IMG/VR virus record: IMGVR_UViG_3300050821_003375
Span: 1 to 52,050 of that record
Direction: 5' to 3' (one strand)
Source: a virus
DNA length: 52,050 bases
Part shown: positions 37,434-44,917 of the stretch, piece by piece
How positions within the stretch are numbered: position 1 is the first letter of the stretch
Layout of the letters: every line of letters starts with the position of its first letter
Made by a program: the position numbers and the translations under genes
The notes under the pieces: model-generated
Told to the model about the DNA's origin: nothing
Database searches by the model: none
The model's input: only the letters and a program-made list of their open reading frames with translations

Positions 37434-38978
37434 ATGTCTGAAGAAGATGATAACATCATCCGTCTCAATCAGCTCAGAAATAATCCACTCTTTGGCGCAC
37501 AACAGAAACGTTCTGAGCGCCCAGAAATCAAATCTACAAGAGATTCAAACGAATGGGTGGATAGCATATCAGCCATTACATCTATAGTGGGCAAATTTAT
37601 GATTATTGATGAGCGATTAGAAGATGAAATGCAGTTGCGTACTGAGAAAGATTTTATCAGTTCATTAAGACATATTAAAATCAATGTAACTCAAGAAGAT
37701 GGACCTCCAAAAGCAGTTCCAGCATCACAATTATGGTTGGATTGGCCATTGAGGCGCACATATGAGAAAGGAATCATATTCGATCCCAAATATAAATTTG
37801 ATTCTAAAACAATGCGCAGTGGAGCATATAATACATGGCGTGGATTTGCTATGGAGCCAAAACAAGGCGATTGCCATTTGTTCTTGGATTATATCAGAAA
37901 TATTATATGCAGTGGTAATGAAGAGCATTATCATTGGCTAATGTGTTGGTGCGCTCAGATATTCCAAGAGCCATGGAATAAACTTGGAACAGCATTGGTA
38001 TTGAAAGGTATCAAAGGGATAGGAAAATCATATTTGGCTCTCACACTTGGACGATTGATGAATGGCTACCCAGAAGAGCGAAAACAAAAGATTTATTTGC
38101 CAATTGATAGTAAAAATTCCATATTTGGCCCTCATAATGATCATTTGGAAAAGATAATATTGTTATGTTTGGAAGAAGCAATATGGGCAGGCGATAAGGC
38201 TCACGAGAGCACATTGAAACATATCATAACTGGCGATACATTATTTATCAATCCAAAGAACTTACCAGGTCGTAGTGTGAAGAGCTATATTCGCTCAATC
38301 ATAATTGGCAATGCTGATTGGCTAGTTCCAGCATCATATGATGAAAGAAGATTTTTTGTATTGAATGTTAGCAGCGCTCAGAAGGATGTTAAATCATATT
38401 TCGATGCTCTTGATGAAGAACTATTGGAGCATGGTGGATTGGAAGCATTCATGTATGAATTGATGAATTGGAAAATTGATGTTAATCTCAGAACAGCATT
38501 GGTAACTGAGGCGCAAATTGAACAGAAAACTGAAACTATGACAGGTGTAGAGCGTTGGTGGTTTAATCTATTGGTGAGTGGCCAATTGCCATTTGTTAAT
38601 CAAAATGATAATGGATATATGGTAGTGAAAGAAAAATTATATCAAGATTTTGTTGATGCTCAAAAGAGGATAAATGATAAACATAGATGTGATCCACGAT
38701 CGTTTGGAATGCAATTTGCTGCGCTCATACCAAAGCTTGATAATGGTAGAGTACAAACTTATCCAAATGGTAAAATTGTTAGTATGATAAAACATACTGA
38801 TAAATACAATGCCGGAAAAGAACGGCTGAATGTTTATACAATTCCGAAATTGAGTATTTGTCGCGCGCTAATGGATTTTAGACTTAAATCAAAATTTAAT
38901 TGGGGTGATGATAATGATGTGTGGGAATATCCTACTTTTACTGAAAGAAACATCATGTCATCGCATAATCTATTCTAG
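37434..38978 (+). CDS. DUF5906/NrS-1-type primase-helicase (SF3-like ATPase)
   Basis: 514 aa. Characteristic of this phage family: YNTWRGFAMEPKQGDCHLFL (132-151), Walker A GIKGIGKS (192-199), Walker B IILLCLEE (241-248), and the sensor segment SIIIGNADWLVPASYDERRF. The N-terminal region is short and does not show the primase/polymerase Asp motif, so it is the helicase half of an NrS-1-like protein, presumably paired with the separate AEP primase. The last residues are SSHNLF, close to the DLF-type end. Followed by a 500-base repeat region. Confidence 0.85.
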   Translation: MSEEDDNIIRLNQLRNNPLFGAQQKRSERPEIKSTRDSNEWVDSISAITSIVGKFMIIDERLEDEMQLRTEKDFISSLRHIKINVTQEDGPPKAVPASQLWLDWPLRRTYEKGIIFDPKYKFDSKTMRSGAYNTWRGFAMEPKQGDCHLFLDYIRNIICSGNEEHYHWLMCWCAQIFQEPWNKLGTALVLKGIKGIGKSYLALTLGRLMNGYPEERKQKIYLPIDSKNSIFGPHNDHLEKIILLCLEEAIWAGDKAHESTLKHIITGDTLFINPKNLPGRSVKSYIRSIIIGNADWLVPASYDERRFFVLNVSSAQKDVKSYFDALDEELLEHGGLEAFMYELMNWKIDVNLRTALVTEAQIEQKTETMTGVERWWFNLLVSGQLPFVNQNDNGYMVVKEKLYQDFVDAQKRINDKHRCDPRSFGMQFAALIPKLDNGRVQTYPNGKIVSMIKHTDKYNAGKERLNVYTIPKLSICRALMDFRLKSKFNWGDDNDVWEYPTFTERNIMSSHNLF

Positions 38979-39483
38979 ATCTGTAAATTGTCTGCTTAAT
39001 GTTTTAGATTAAGTTTCAGGCATAACCAACTGAAATGCTTGGGGAAAGTGCTCCACCAAATGATAAATCTTTGCTGACCTGGTATAGCTGTATTTTAAAT
39101 CATACATGTAGGACGGTATGATAAGCATACAAAGCGGACAAAGTAGACTGATGCACCTAAGTCATTGATATCGTTATGCTTTTTATGTCTGCTTTATTTT
39201 AGAACAAAGTAGACAATGATAACATCATAATGCTTGGTGCGCAACCAAAGCCAAAAGCGGAAAATCAGAAGTCACCACAAATGATAATCATAAAGAACAG
39301 ATCAAGAACACATATGACAGCTGAGAACAAACCGAGAACATATCACGCCAAATATCATCCATATCATATATCATCAGTCAAAAATTATCTCTCACCATTG
39401 GTGAAATGATAAATGACATATGGCATGGTGACACGCAAATTGGTGCGCATCAAAAGCCAAATATCATCTATCACCACGTTGAT
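38979..39483. other. Repeat-rich non-coding region, origin candidate
   Basis: No gene supportable in 505 bases. AT-rich. ATGATAA occurs at 39060, 39118, 39216, 39281 and 39406. GCCAAATATCATC occurs at 39347-39359 and 39456-39468. ACAAAGTAGAC occurs twice (about 39137 and 39205). Short palindromes such as CACCATTGGTG are present. Iterated short repeats in AT-rich DNA right after a replicative helicase gene fit a replication origin; a regulatory region is the alternative. Confidence 0.45.
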
Positions 39484-39507
39484 AAAAAAGGGTGGCTTGC
39501 GCCACCC
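39484..39507 (-). terminator. Rho-independent terminator of the 39512-44842 run
   Basis: Minus strand: GGGTGGC-GCAA-GCCACCC followed by TTTTTT (39489-39484). GCAA is a stable tetraloop. It lies 4 bases after the stop of 39512-39568. Confidence 0.88.
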
Positions 39508-39511
39508 CATC

Positions 39512-39568
39512 TTAGAAGTATGGTCTTTGACCCATGATGCGCCGCCATAAGCGCTGGAGTTTGGCCAT
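39512..39568 (-). CDS. 18-aa peptide MAKLQRLWRRIMGQRPYF
   Basis: A tiny frame coupled to the upstream stop (TGATG) with GGAGG 6 bases before the ATG and a terminator right after. Basic and amphipathic. Too short to judge by sequence alone; the signals around it are good. Confidence 0.35.
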   Translation of the reverse strand: MAKLQRLWRRIMGQRPYF

Positions 39569-39696
39569 CACTCCACCTCCACGATAATGATGAGGATCTG
39601 GACCTGGTCGTCGCTGACGTAGACCACCCACCCATCTTCGAGGTGATCGATGGGGTCGCGATGCTGGGAGTTAACTCCCGAGTAGATGTGTGCCAT
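39568..39696 (-). CDS. 42-aa small protein
   Basis: GGAG 8 bases before the ATG at 39696. MAHIYSGVNSQHRDPIDHLE, then WVVYVSDDQVQILIIIVEVE. Beta-strand-rich, acidic. GC-rich codon use like 39761-40222. No family recognised. Confidence 0.5.
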   Translation of the reverse strand: MAHIYSGVNSQHRDPIDHLEDGWVVYVSDDQVQILIIIVEVE

Positions 39697-39729
39697 TTTG
39701 ATGACTCCTGACTAGTGAGAAACGAGGGG

Positions 39730-39755
39730 AAAAGAGGGGAGGCTTGCGCCTCCCC
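39730..39755 (-). terminator. Terminator after 39761-40222
   Basis: Minus strand: GGGGAGGC-GCAA-GCCTCCCC (39755-39736), followed by TCTTTT. Same design as the terminator at 39484-39507, with the same GCAA loop. Confidence 0.75.
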
Positions 39756-39760
39756 AGTTT

Positions 39761-40222
39761 TTACGCGGCGTCTGTGTTCTTCGCCACCGGAGCGGGCAAA
39801 GCCTTCGCCTTGCGAGCCACCGGCTTTTTCGCGGGCTTAACGCGGGCGAGCATTGCCCGCACGTTAACACCCGTCCCATCGACGGCGAGGGTGTACCCAC
39901 ACGGGGCGACCGTGCCCGACCCCGAACCGCCCTGCATCTTCCAGGCGATATGCGTTAGGCACGCAGCGACATTAGGCGCCGAGATCCACTCGAGACCCTC
40001 CACCGCATGTATGCCCTCGAACGTGTACACGCCCGGACCCTTGCGCACGATATGCCGCAAGAGCATACCACGCATGCCCTTCTGCATACGCAGGACACGC
40101 GCAACGCGGTCCCACTCGCTCTCGTCCACCGGAACGACCGGATCGCGAGCCTTGCGTGTCTTAAGCGCAAGCGCCTGGGACACGGCGAGCGCAATGCGCT
40201 CGTCTAACGATACCTTACCCAT
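39761..40222 (-). CDS. GC-rich hypothetical protein with histone-like basic tail
   Basis: 153 aa, GGAGAG upstream. Residues 1-120 are a folded part of unknown type (DESEWDRVARVLRMQKGMRG; YTFEGIHAVEGLEWISAPN). Residues 125-153 are Lys/Ala/Pro-rich (RVKPAKKPVARKAKALPAP), like histone H1 or alphaproteobacterial DNA-binding tails. Codons are strongly GC-ending, unlike neighbouring phage genes, which points to recent import. Probably DNA binding. Confidence 0.6.
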   Translation of the reverse strand: MGKVSLDERIALAVSQALALKTRKARDPVVPVDESEWDRVARVLRMQKGMRGMLLRHIVRKGPGVYTFEGIHAVEGLEWISAPNVAACLTHIAWKMQGGSGSGTVAPCGYTLAVDGTGVNVRAMLARVKPAKKPVARKAKALPAPVAKNTDAA

Positions 40223-40654
40223 TTTTCTCTCCTGCCCGCTCGGGGCGTTTTAGCGGAGGGCGACATCGCCGTCCGACAAGAAACAAGCTACTCCTACCGC
40301 GTAGGAAAGTCTAGAATTATTTTAATGGTTTTGCCCCTAAAAAACATCTATGGGCATCTAATAAATAGGGCCAGTCGCCCTCGGCGACGATTGTCGCCTA
40401 ACCTTGGCGATATGCGTTTAAACGCATTAGGAAGGCCGTCCATCAGCCCTCGGTCGTTGCCCGCTATGTCCGTGCCCCTAGAAAAAGCCCCAGCTCCTAG
40501 AGCTTCCTAGACGATCTAGGGATAGCCAGAAGCGTCGGAGACGCTTTCGGAGAATCAGAAATTCACCTGTTTGCGCCCACCACTTGGTGGCCACCGTCTC
40601 TGCACTAGCGTCAAAAATCCACGAACCATAATTCTACAACCTTCACCAGTAAAA
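40223..40654 (-). ncRNA. GC-rich structured non-coding region
   Basis: 430 bases without a supportable gene. The minus strand carries many hairpins in series: CCACCA/TGGTGG, AAGCGTC/GACGCTT, CCTAGA/TCTAGG, TGCGTTTAAACGCA, GGCGAC/GTCGCC, CCTAC/GTAGG and, just before the next ribosome site, GCCC/GGGC. Could be the leader of 39761-40222 or an independent RNA. No known class recognised. Confidence 0.4.
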
Positions 40655-40867
40655 TTACCACACAATAGTATCACCATACATCATAAAGACAGCCCTATCA
40701 CAATATCCAACCCAGTCAATGCCATTTGTATCTAGGAGCGCAACTTCCATGTTTGGCCAATAACCTCTCCATAACCATATCCAACTTTTGTAGATCTCAG
40801 CTATAGCCCAAGATTCACCTCTCACGGTCACCCAAATATGGTCATCATGTTGCGCATCATCTACCAT
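40655..40867 (-). CDS. Trp-rich small protein
   Basis: 70 aa from the ATG at 40867, GGAG 7 bases upstream, overlapping the upstream stop. Unusually rich in Trp and Tyr (KSWIWLWRGYWPNMEV), acidic N-terminus. Soluble or peripheral; no family recognised. Confidence 0.5.
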   Translation of the reverse strand: MVDDAQHDDHIWVTVRGESWAIAEIYKSWIWLWRGYWPNMEVALLDTNGIDWVGYCDRAVFMMYGDTIVW

Positions 40868-41412
40868 AGAGCATCTCCAGGTCGTGGCATTCGCGGATGG
40901 CCATGGCACATGAATTTTGGCTTCACGCACAGATTGCACCAACCACATCCAATATGGCCCCACTGTCCTGCTAGTTCACAATTACACCGAAGAAGATCAT
41001 CATTCTCTGGGGCGCGACCAACATAGAATGTGAATATTTCTGCGGTGATGCTGCCTGGCCTTAGAAGAGGAGCCATTGGGTCAAGATTGGGGTCATGATT
41101 GATATGGGCACGGCGTTGAATTTCTTCTGATATGGCTTGGAAGATGGGAGTTGGGCCAGCCACAACTACCGGATTGCCATGAGCATCGAGGATCGTGACC
41201 TGTATACTTAGATCAACTTCAACGAAGTTGAGTGGGATTGTATATGCTCCAAATGGTTTTTGTGATTCTAACCATTTGGCCCAATCACCATTCTCTTTTT
41301 CTTTCTCAATGAGATACTTCATGTCTGCTCTTACGATCTCAAGCTCAGTCTTATCAAGCGGCTTTGGCGCTACTCCGCTGCCTGGACGTTTGAACTTATC
41401 ATAATTGACCAT
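40861..41412 (-). CDS. Zinc-finger hypothetical protein
   Basis: 183 aa from the ATG at 41412 (coupled to the membrane peptide stop, TAATG). Middle beta-rich domain (LNFVEVDLSIQVTILDAHGN). C-terminal 50 residues contain LLRCNCELAGQWGHIGCGWC and NLCVKPKFMCHGH: at least seven Cys/His ligands, so one or two zinc sites. Function unknown. Confidence 0.55.
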   Translation of the reverse strand: MVNYDKFKRPGSGVAPKPLDKTELEIVRADMKYLIEKEKENGDWAKWLESQKPFGAYTIPLNFVEVDLSIQVTILDAHGNPVVVAGPTPIFQAISEEIQRRAHINHDPNLDPMAPLLRPGSITAEIFTFYVGRAPENDDLLRCNCELAGQWGHIGCGWCNLCVKPKFMCHGHPRMPRPGDALW

Positions 41413-41501
41413 TATTTTAACCCCAGTAGATTGATGATGATTTGGCCACCATAGGCCACCATAAACATGACAGCTATGATCCATAATATGTCGATCCGCA
41501 T
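41412..41501 (-). CDS. 29-aa membrane peptide
   Basis: Starts in a TGATG overlap with the previous stop and ends in a TAATG overlap with the next start; GGAG 8 bases before the ATG. MRIDILWIIAVMFMVAYGGQ then IIINLLGLK: one transmembrane helix. Coupling at both ends is strong evidence that it is translated. Confidence 0.6.
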   Translation of the reverse strand: MRIDILWIIAVMFMVAYGGQIIINLLGLK

Positions 41502-41803
41502 CACTTTTTCTCCGGTGGGAGTGGTGGGTATGCCCATGGGTGCGCAGCTACGTCTGCCATCATCTTTTGAAAGCAGTCCTCGCACACGATTGAAGTTTCC
41601 TCAATCGGTACTGTTGGGAAATTCTCCGCTGCTTCTGCTATGGCTTGTTCATCACTTATCGCAGCAATGAACACTTCGTGACATGCAGCGCACTCATATT
41701 CATTTTTATTCAACTCTCCTTTGAGTTTATTGAATCTGAGCCCTGGATGCTCGAACTTGCGCGAGCCTCTCCCTGGCTTTTTGACCCCACGTTCCTTTAC
41801 CAT
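41501..41803 (-). CDS. Zinc-ribbon hypothetical protein
   Basis: 100 aa from the ATG at 41803 with GGGAGAG upstream. Basic N-terminus (VKERGVKKPGRGSRKFEHPG), then YECAACHEVF and VCEDCFQKM giving two CxxC knuckles. Overlaps the upstream gene by 77 bases, which is unusual here, so a downstream start is possible. Confidence 0.5.
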   Translation of the reverse strand: MVKERGVKKPGRGSRKFEHPGLRFNKLKGELNKNEYECAACHEVFIAAISDEQAIAEAAENFPTVPIEETSIVCEDCFQKMMADVAAHPWAYPPLPPEKK

Positions 41804-42101
41804 GTTCACTCTCCCATTTTGCTTTGGCGCCACCTAGGCCGTTGATGAGGAAGATGATTTCTGGTCTACCCGCAATGGCTAGAATTTCATCATCTGTAAG
41901 TTCTCGCAAGTGTAGATTTTTATCATAAGCCATAATATGACTACACACTATACAAATGGCAATGGCTCCTGGTTTTGGTAAATGTTTATGGCCAACGCTT
42001 GTAGCAGCGTCAATTTCTACTCCACAATTTAGACAATCACAAATATAACTTAGCCTGGTAGTATTGACTATTATTCCTCTTCGTTTGGCTTCTCCCATCA
42101 T
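41727..42101 (-). CDS. Zinc-binding hypothetical protein
   Basis: 124 aa, GGGAGAAG before ATGATG. CDCLNCGVEI and CIVCSHIM provide two Cys pairs. The helical C-terminus is basic (GQKARERLAQVRASRAQ). Coupled to the upstream gene through the repeated junction TTGGGAGAAGAATGATGG. Confidence 0.5.
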   Translation of the reverse strand: MMGEAKRRGIIVNTTRLSYICDCLNCGVEIDAATSVGHKHLPKPGAIAICIVCSHIMAYDKNLHLRELTDDEILAIAGRPEIIFLINGLGGAKAKWESEHGKGTWGQKARERLAQVRASRAQIQ

Positions 42102-42307
42102 TCTTCTCCCAACTTGTTTGTTTCTTGTTCAATACGATTGGTCATTCGAGACATTAATTCATTTTGGCATGCCACATATAGGTTAATGTTCGCTTTGATG
42201 ATATCGTCACCTTCCTTCAATAATTCTCTGCCACGACGTAATTCTAAATTATATTGTGCGGCATATCTCATGAGTTCATCATCAGACATTTCTGATACTT
42301 CCATCAT
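42098..42307 (-). CDS. Small helical protein
   Basis: 69 aa. All-helical and charged (RYAAQYNLELRRGRELLKEG; NELMSRMTNRIEQETNKLGEE). It ends LGEE and its junction with the next gene is the same 18 bases as that at 42304. No family recognised. Confidence 0.5.
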   Translation of the reverse strand: MMEVSEMSDDELMRYAAQYNLELRRGRELLKEGDDIIKANINLYVACQNELMSRMTNRIEQETNKLGEE

Positions 42308-42627
42308 TCTTCTCCCAATGGTTTCTTTCCTATTGACACGCGATCTGCGTCACGTTGTTCAGGTGTGAGTGGTGGCGCTCCTTTAAAAGTAGTTAGATAG
42401 CCATGTTCTTTTAGCCACACAATGCTCTCTGTTATCATTTCGTTTGTGGCGCCAAGCCATTGCAATCTTGCTTTGTGGACTGTGGCCAATGGCACATCTT
42501 CTCTGTCAAATTGAGTAACGCCCGTTTCCTTTAGGAGCGCCACAGCACCTTCTGTAGTTGGGTTGCGGAATAAAGCATCACGCCGCGCATTATATTCTTG
42601 GAGTTCTTTTAGTGGATCATTCGACAT
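42304..42627 (-). CDS. Hypothetical protein
   Basis: 107 aa from the ATG at 42627 with GGAGG 5 bases upstream; the longer open frame is noise. Helical, with a winged-helix-like part (TNEMITESIVWLKEHGYLTT) and the end PLTPEQRDADRVSIGKKPLG. Possibly a small DNA-binding protein. Confidence 0.5.
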   Translation of the reverse strand: MSNDPLKELQEYNARRDALFRNPTTEGAVALLKETGVTQFDREDVPLATVHKARLQWLGATNEMITESIVWLKEHGYLTTFKGAPPLTPEQRDADRVSIGKKPLGEE

Positions 42628-42946
42628 TGGTTCCTCCAGGTGGAAATTTACGCATCTGTTCATCCCAACATTTGGAATGATACACCCAATTGGCAATGAG
42701 ATCATAGCTCTCGTGTGAAATGATTCCTGTGCCATCTAGTTCGACATATACTACCACATCTTCTTTACAGTATGGACATGTATAAAGTTCAACGTCACAC
42801 TCATACATTGGGCGCTGCTCAGTCATATTTGGATTTCCTTCACAACATGATGTTATGCCACTACCATTACACTCCATGCAAAGTAGATATTCTTGAGTTA
42901 ATTGTGACCAAATATTTCCTTTGCCATGGCAGTTTTCACATTTCAT
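42617..42946 (-). CDS. DnaJ-like and zinc-ribbon protein
   Basis: 109 aa. Residues 1-35 have CENCHGKGN and CMECNGSGI, a DnaJ-type pair of CxxCxGxG knuckles. Residues 50-95 add YTCPYCKEDVVVYVELDG, a second zinc ribbon, with H and C later (HSKCW). Two zinc sites in 109 residues. Likely an adaptor of unknown role. Confidence 0.6.
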   Translation of the reverse strand: MKCENCHGKGNIWSQLTQEYLLCMECNGSGITSCCEGNPNMTEQRPMYECDVELYTCPYCKEDVVVYVELDGTGIISHESYDLIANWVYHSKCWDEQMRKFPPGGTNVE

Positions 42947-43188
42947 TACCGTTCCTCAATGTCCGCATCAGAGAAAATATGAAGCATACCGCGAAAATCA
43001 GGATGATCAGCTTCAACGACATAGCGTGCCTTTCCATCTAATGTTTTGAATGCAACTAAGATGATACCTGGATATTTGTAGCCTTTGATTTTTTGTACTG
43101 CTTGACCAACAAAGTGATGAAATATTCTATCATTAGGTGGCCCATGTAATCCTCCCTTTTTGTATTGTGGCGGTACCATCTTAACCAT
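42946..43188 (-). CDS. Small hypothetical protein
   Basis: 80 aa from the ATG at 43188 with GGGAGAAG upstream, overlapping the nuclease stop. Basic and beta-rich (GYKYPGIILVAFKTLDGKAR). No family recognised. Confidence 0.5.
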   Translation of the reverse strand: MVKMVPPQYKKGGLHGPPNDRIFHHFVGQAVQKIKGYKYPGIILVAFKTLDGKARYVVEADHPDFRGMLHIFSDADIEER

Positions 43189-43675
43189 TGCTCTTCTCCC
43201 AAAACTCGTCTTGAAACAAATTATCTTCAAGAGCGAACATAGCTTGGCGATCTCTATCAATACTCATAAAGTCTAAGTGTGTCATTTTAACTAATCTATT
43301 GGCGCATCCAGATTGAGGATCAGAAGCATAATCTCTCAATGGAATATGGTCACCTCGCACTAAATACAATTCTTGTTTGGCGGCAATGAAAGCCATAAGC
43401 GCACTACGACCACCATGAAAAGCAAGCATGTGATGATAGCGTCGTTGGGCAGGTCTTACCGCCCATTTTATGCCTTTCTTTGTACTGATTAAATATTTTA
43501 GCTCAAGACCTATGGAGCTAATACCATATTTGATTTTACAGTCTGGTGCGCCAATAGTGGAACCGAACTTGGCAGGTTCTATCCATTCCAATCCTAATCG
43601 GCCTTCGCACTCGAAGATCTGATCTGTGAGCCAATTGCGCAAATCACCTTCACTAGTAATATTTTCTAGTTTCAT
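43181..43675 (-). CDS. PD-(D/E)XK nuclease-like protein
   Basis: 164 aa. GAPDCKIKYG (42-51) and GLELKYLIS (56-64) give Pro-Asp and E-x-Lys (Glu58, Lys60), followed by Gln77 in RPAQRRYHHML, which is the catalytic layout of PD-(D/E)XK nucleases and of the VRR-NUC group. Length suits a single catalytic domain. Possible roles: Holliday-junction resolution, host DNA degradation, or packaging-related cutting. Confidence 0.7.
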   Translation of the reverse strand: MKLENITSEGDLRNWLTDQIFECEGRLGLEWIEPAKFGSTIGAPDCKIKYGISSIGLELKYLISTKKGIKWAVRPAQRRYHHMLAFHGGRSALMAFIAAKQELYLVRGDHIPLRDYASDPQSGCANRLVKMTHLDFMSIDRDRQAMFALEDNLFQDEFWEKSNG

Positions 43676-43947
43676 TGTCTCTTCCTATGTCTCAGTACAT
43701 CTTCAATTTGTTCTGGAGTTGGCGCTTCAATATCATCAACCTCACTCCAGTTAACACAATTGAGACATATGTATTTTGCGTTTTTGATCTGAGGAGTGCT
43801 TTTAGCGATCCATATATCATGTCCGCATCTACCGCACCATCCCACTAGTGATTCTGTTGGTGCAGCGCCATATATTCGCAGACACGCTATGACATATGGT
43901 TCGCTCATTCGAGGGAAGTCTTCATCTTTAGTCAATGAAACCTCCAT
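43672..43947 (-). CDS. Zinc-ribbon protein
   Basis: 91 aa. VGWCGRCGHDIWIAKSTP and YICLNCVNW form a typical C2C2 zinc ribbon about 15 residues apart. Acidic C-terminal helix with PTPEQIEDVLRHRKRQ. Coupled by ATGA to the nuclease gene, so may be an accessory to it. Confidence 0.6.
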   Translation of the reverse strand: MEVSLTKDEDFPRMSEPYVIACLRIYGAAPTESLVGWCGRCGHDIWIAKSTPQIKNAKYICLNCVNWSEVDDIEAPTPEQIEDVLRHRKRQ

Positions 43948-44122
43948 TCTGGTGTACGATTCTGAGTACAGCGTAGGCGATGTTTTCAGCTATTTCTCGT
44001 GGATAGAATACACCGCTATTAATCATTACTCTTAGTGCTTCATCTGTTGCGATCTTTAGTTTGTGAGGAGATATTGTAAACACAGTTTCTTGTACCAAAT
44101 TTTCTATGATAGCAGCGTCCAT
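43928..44122 (-). CDS. Small helical hypothetical protein
   Basis: 64 aa, GGAG before the ATG. Helical (IIENLVQETVFTISPHKLK; REIAENIAYAVLRIVHQNGG). The pattern resembles small phage proteins with a two-helix core. Overlaps the next gene by 20 bases. Confidence 0.5.
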   Translation of the reverse strand: MDAAIIENLVQETVFTISPHKLKIATDEALRVMINSGVFYPREIAENIAYAVLRIVHQNGGFID

Positions 44123-44159
44123 TTTCTATGCTCTCCAGCCATTGACATGATTTTTACTC

Positions 44160-44318
44160 TTAGACCCATTCATATATCTTCCATATTAACCACCATAGTC
44201 CTGCTAGGAAAATTGATAGAAATAATATAAACGTAAATAATTCCCTCCAAGGATATTTAGATGGAGGAAAGTATCCTTCATCATAATCGTTATAATGTTC
44301 GTCTTCATCATCGTTCAT
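44160..44318 (-). CDS. 52-aa single-span membrane protein
   Basis: Coupled to the NusG-like stop (ATGA). Acidic N-terminal half (MNDDEDEHYNDYDEGYFPPS), then LFTFILFLSIFLAGLWWLIW, one transmembrane helix, and a short tail. N-out or N-in is unclear. Holin-like accessory possible. Confidence 0.55.
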   Translation of the reverse strand: MNDDEDEHYNDYDEGYFPPSKYPWRELFTFILFLSIFLAGLWWLIWKIYEWV

Positions 44319-44842
44319 AAGCTTAACTTCCATAGTTCTATTGAACCTTTGAACCCATTAATGTCTACCAAAACTTTCTTAGTACCTGGCATATCTGGTG
44401 TAATGTCCATATCCAATCTTACACGTTTATCAATAAATGTTCCTTCAATTACTCTAACAAATGAACCCTTACCATAAAATCTTCTCATACGTAATTTTTC
44501 ATTAAATTTACCAGATAACAATAATCTCATATGTTCATCAATGGCATTCTTGCGTACCATTACTGGATATTCTATGCCAAATTTATCTCTCATACTCAAA
44601 ACTTTTATGAACTTCTTTGTACTACGACAAATCTCAGCTGTTATAAATTGGCGAAATTCGATGAATAAATAGTGGCGCCACATAGGTATTGGCTCTCCAC
44701 GTCCATTAAAACGTATTGGATAAAATGTTTTGAGAGGAACTTCATTAGCTTTTCTAATGACATCTACGGCACCAGTATTGGCGAAGACTGCTACAATCCA
44801 ATGGAAATCATTTACTGATTGCTGATCGAAGAGATCTTGCAC
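44315..44842 (-). CDS. NusG/RfaH-like transcription elongation factor
   Basis: 175 aa from a GTG at 44842, chosen because GGAG lies 6 bases before it; a GTG at 44878 would add 12 residues. Residues 12-100 form the NGN domain: DFHWIVAVFANTGAVDVIRK, TFYPIRF, WRHYLFIEF. The C-terminal 60 residues contain the KOW-type segment GSFVRVIEGTFIDKRVRLDM and IELWKLSL. Such proteins bind RNA polymerase and can suppress termination. It sits beside the rightward late-gene leader, so antitermination of packaging and head genes is a reasonable inference. The new N-terminus reads QDLF, another DLF-type peptide. Confidence 0.82.
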   Translation of the reverse strand: MQDLFDQQSVNDFHWIVAVFANTGAVDVIRKANEVPLKTFYPIRFNGRGEPIPMWRHYLFIEFRQFITAEICRSTKKFIKVLSMRDKFGIEYPVMVRKNAIDEHMRLLLSGKFNEKLRMRRFYGKGSFVRVIEGTFIDKRVRLDMDITPDMPGTKKVLVDINGFKGSIELWKLSL

Positions 44843-44917
44843 TTGATGCTCCAGCCCTCTGTGTTCCCTTTCGTACACTATAGCACAACTGAGAGATGAA
44901 GTCTACGCTTACATTGT

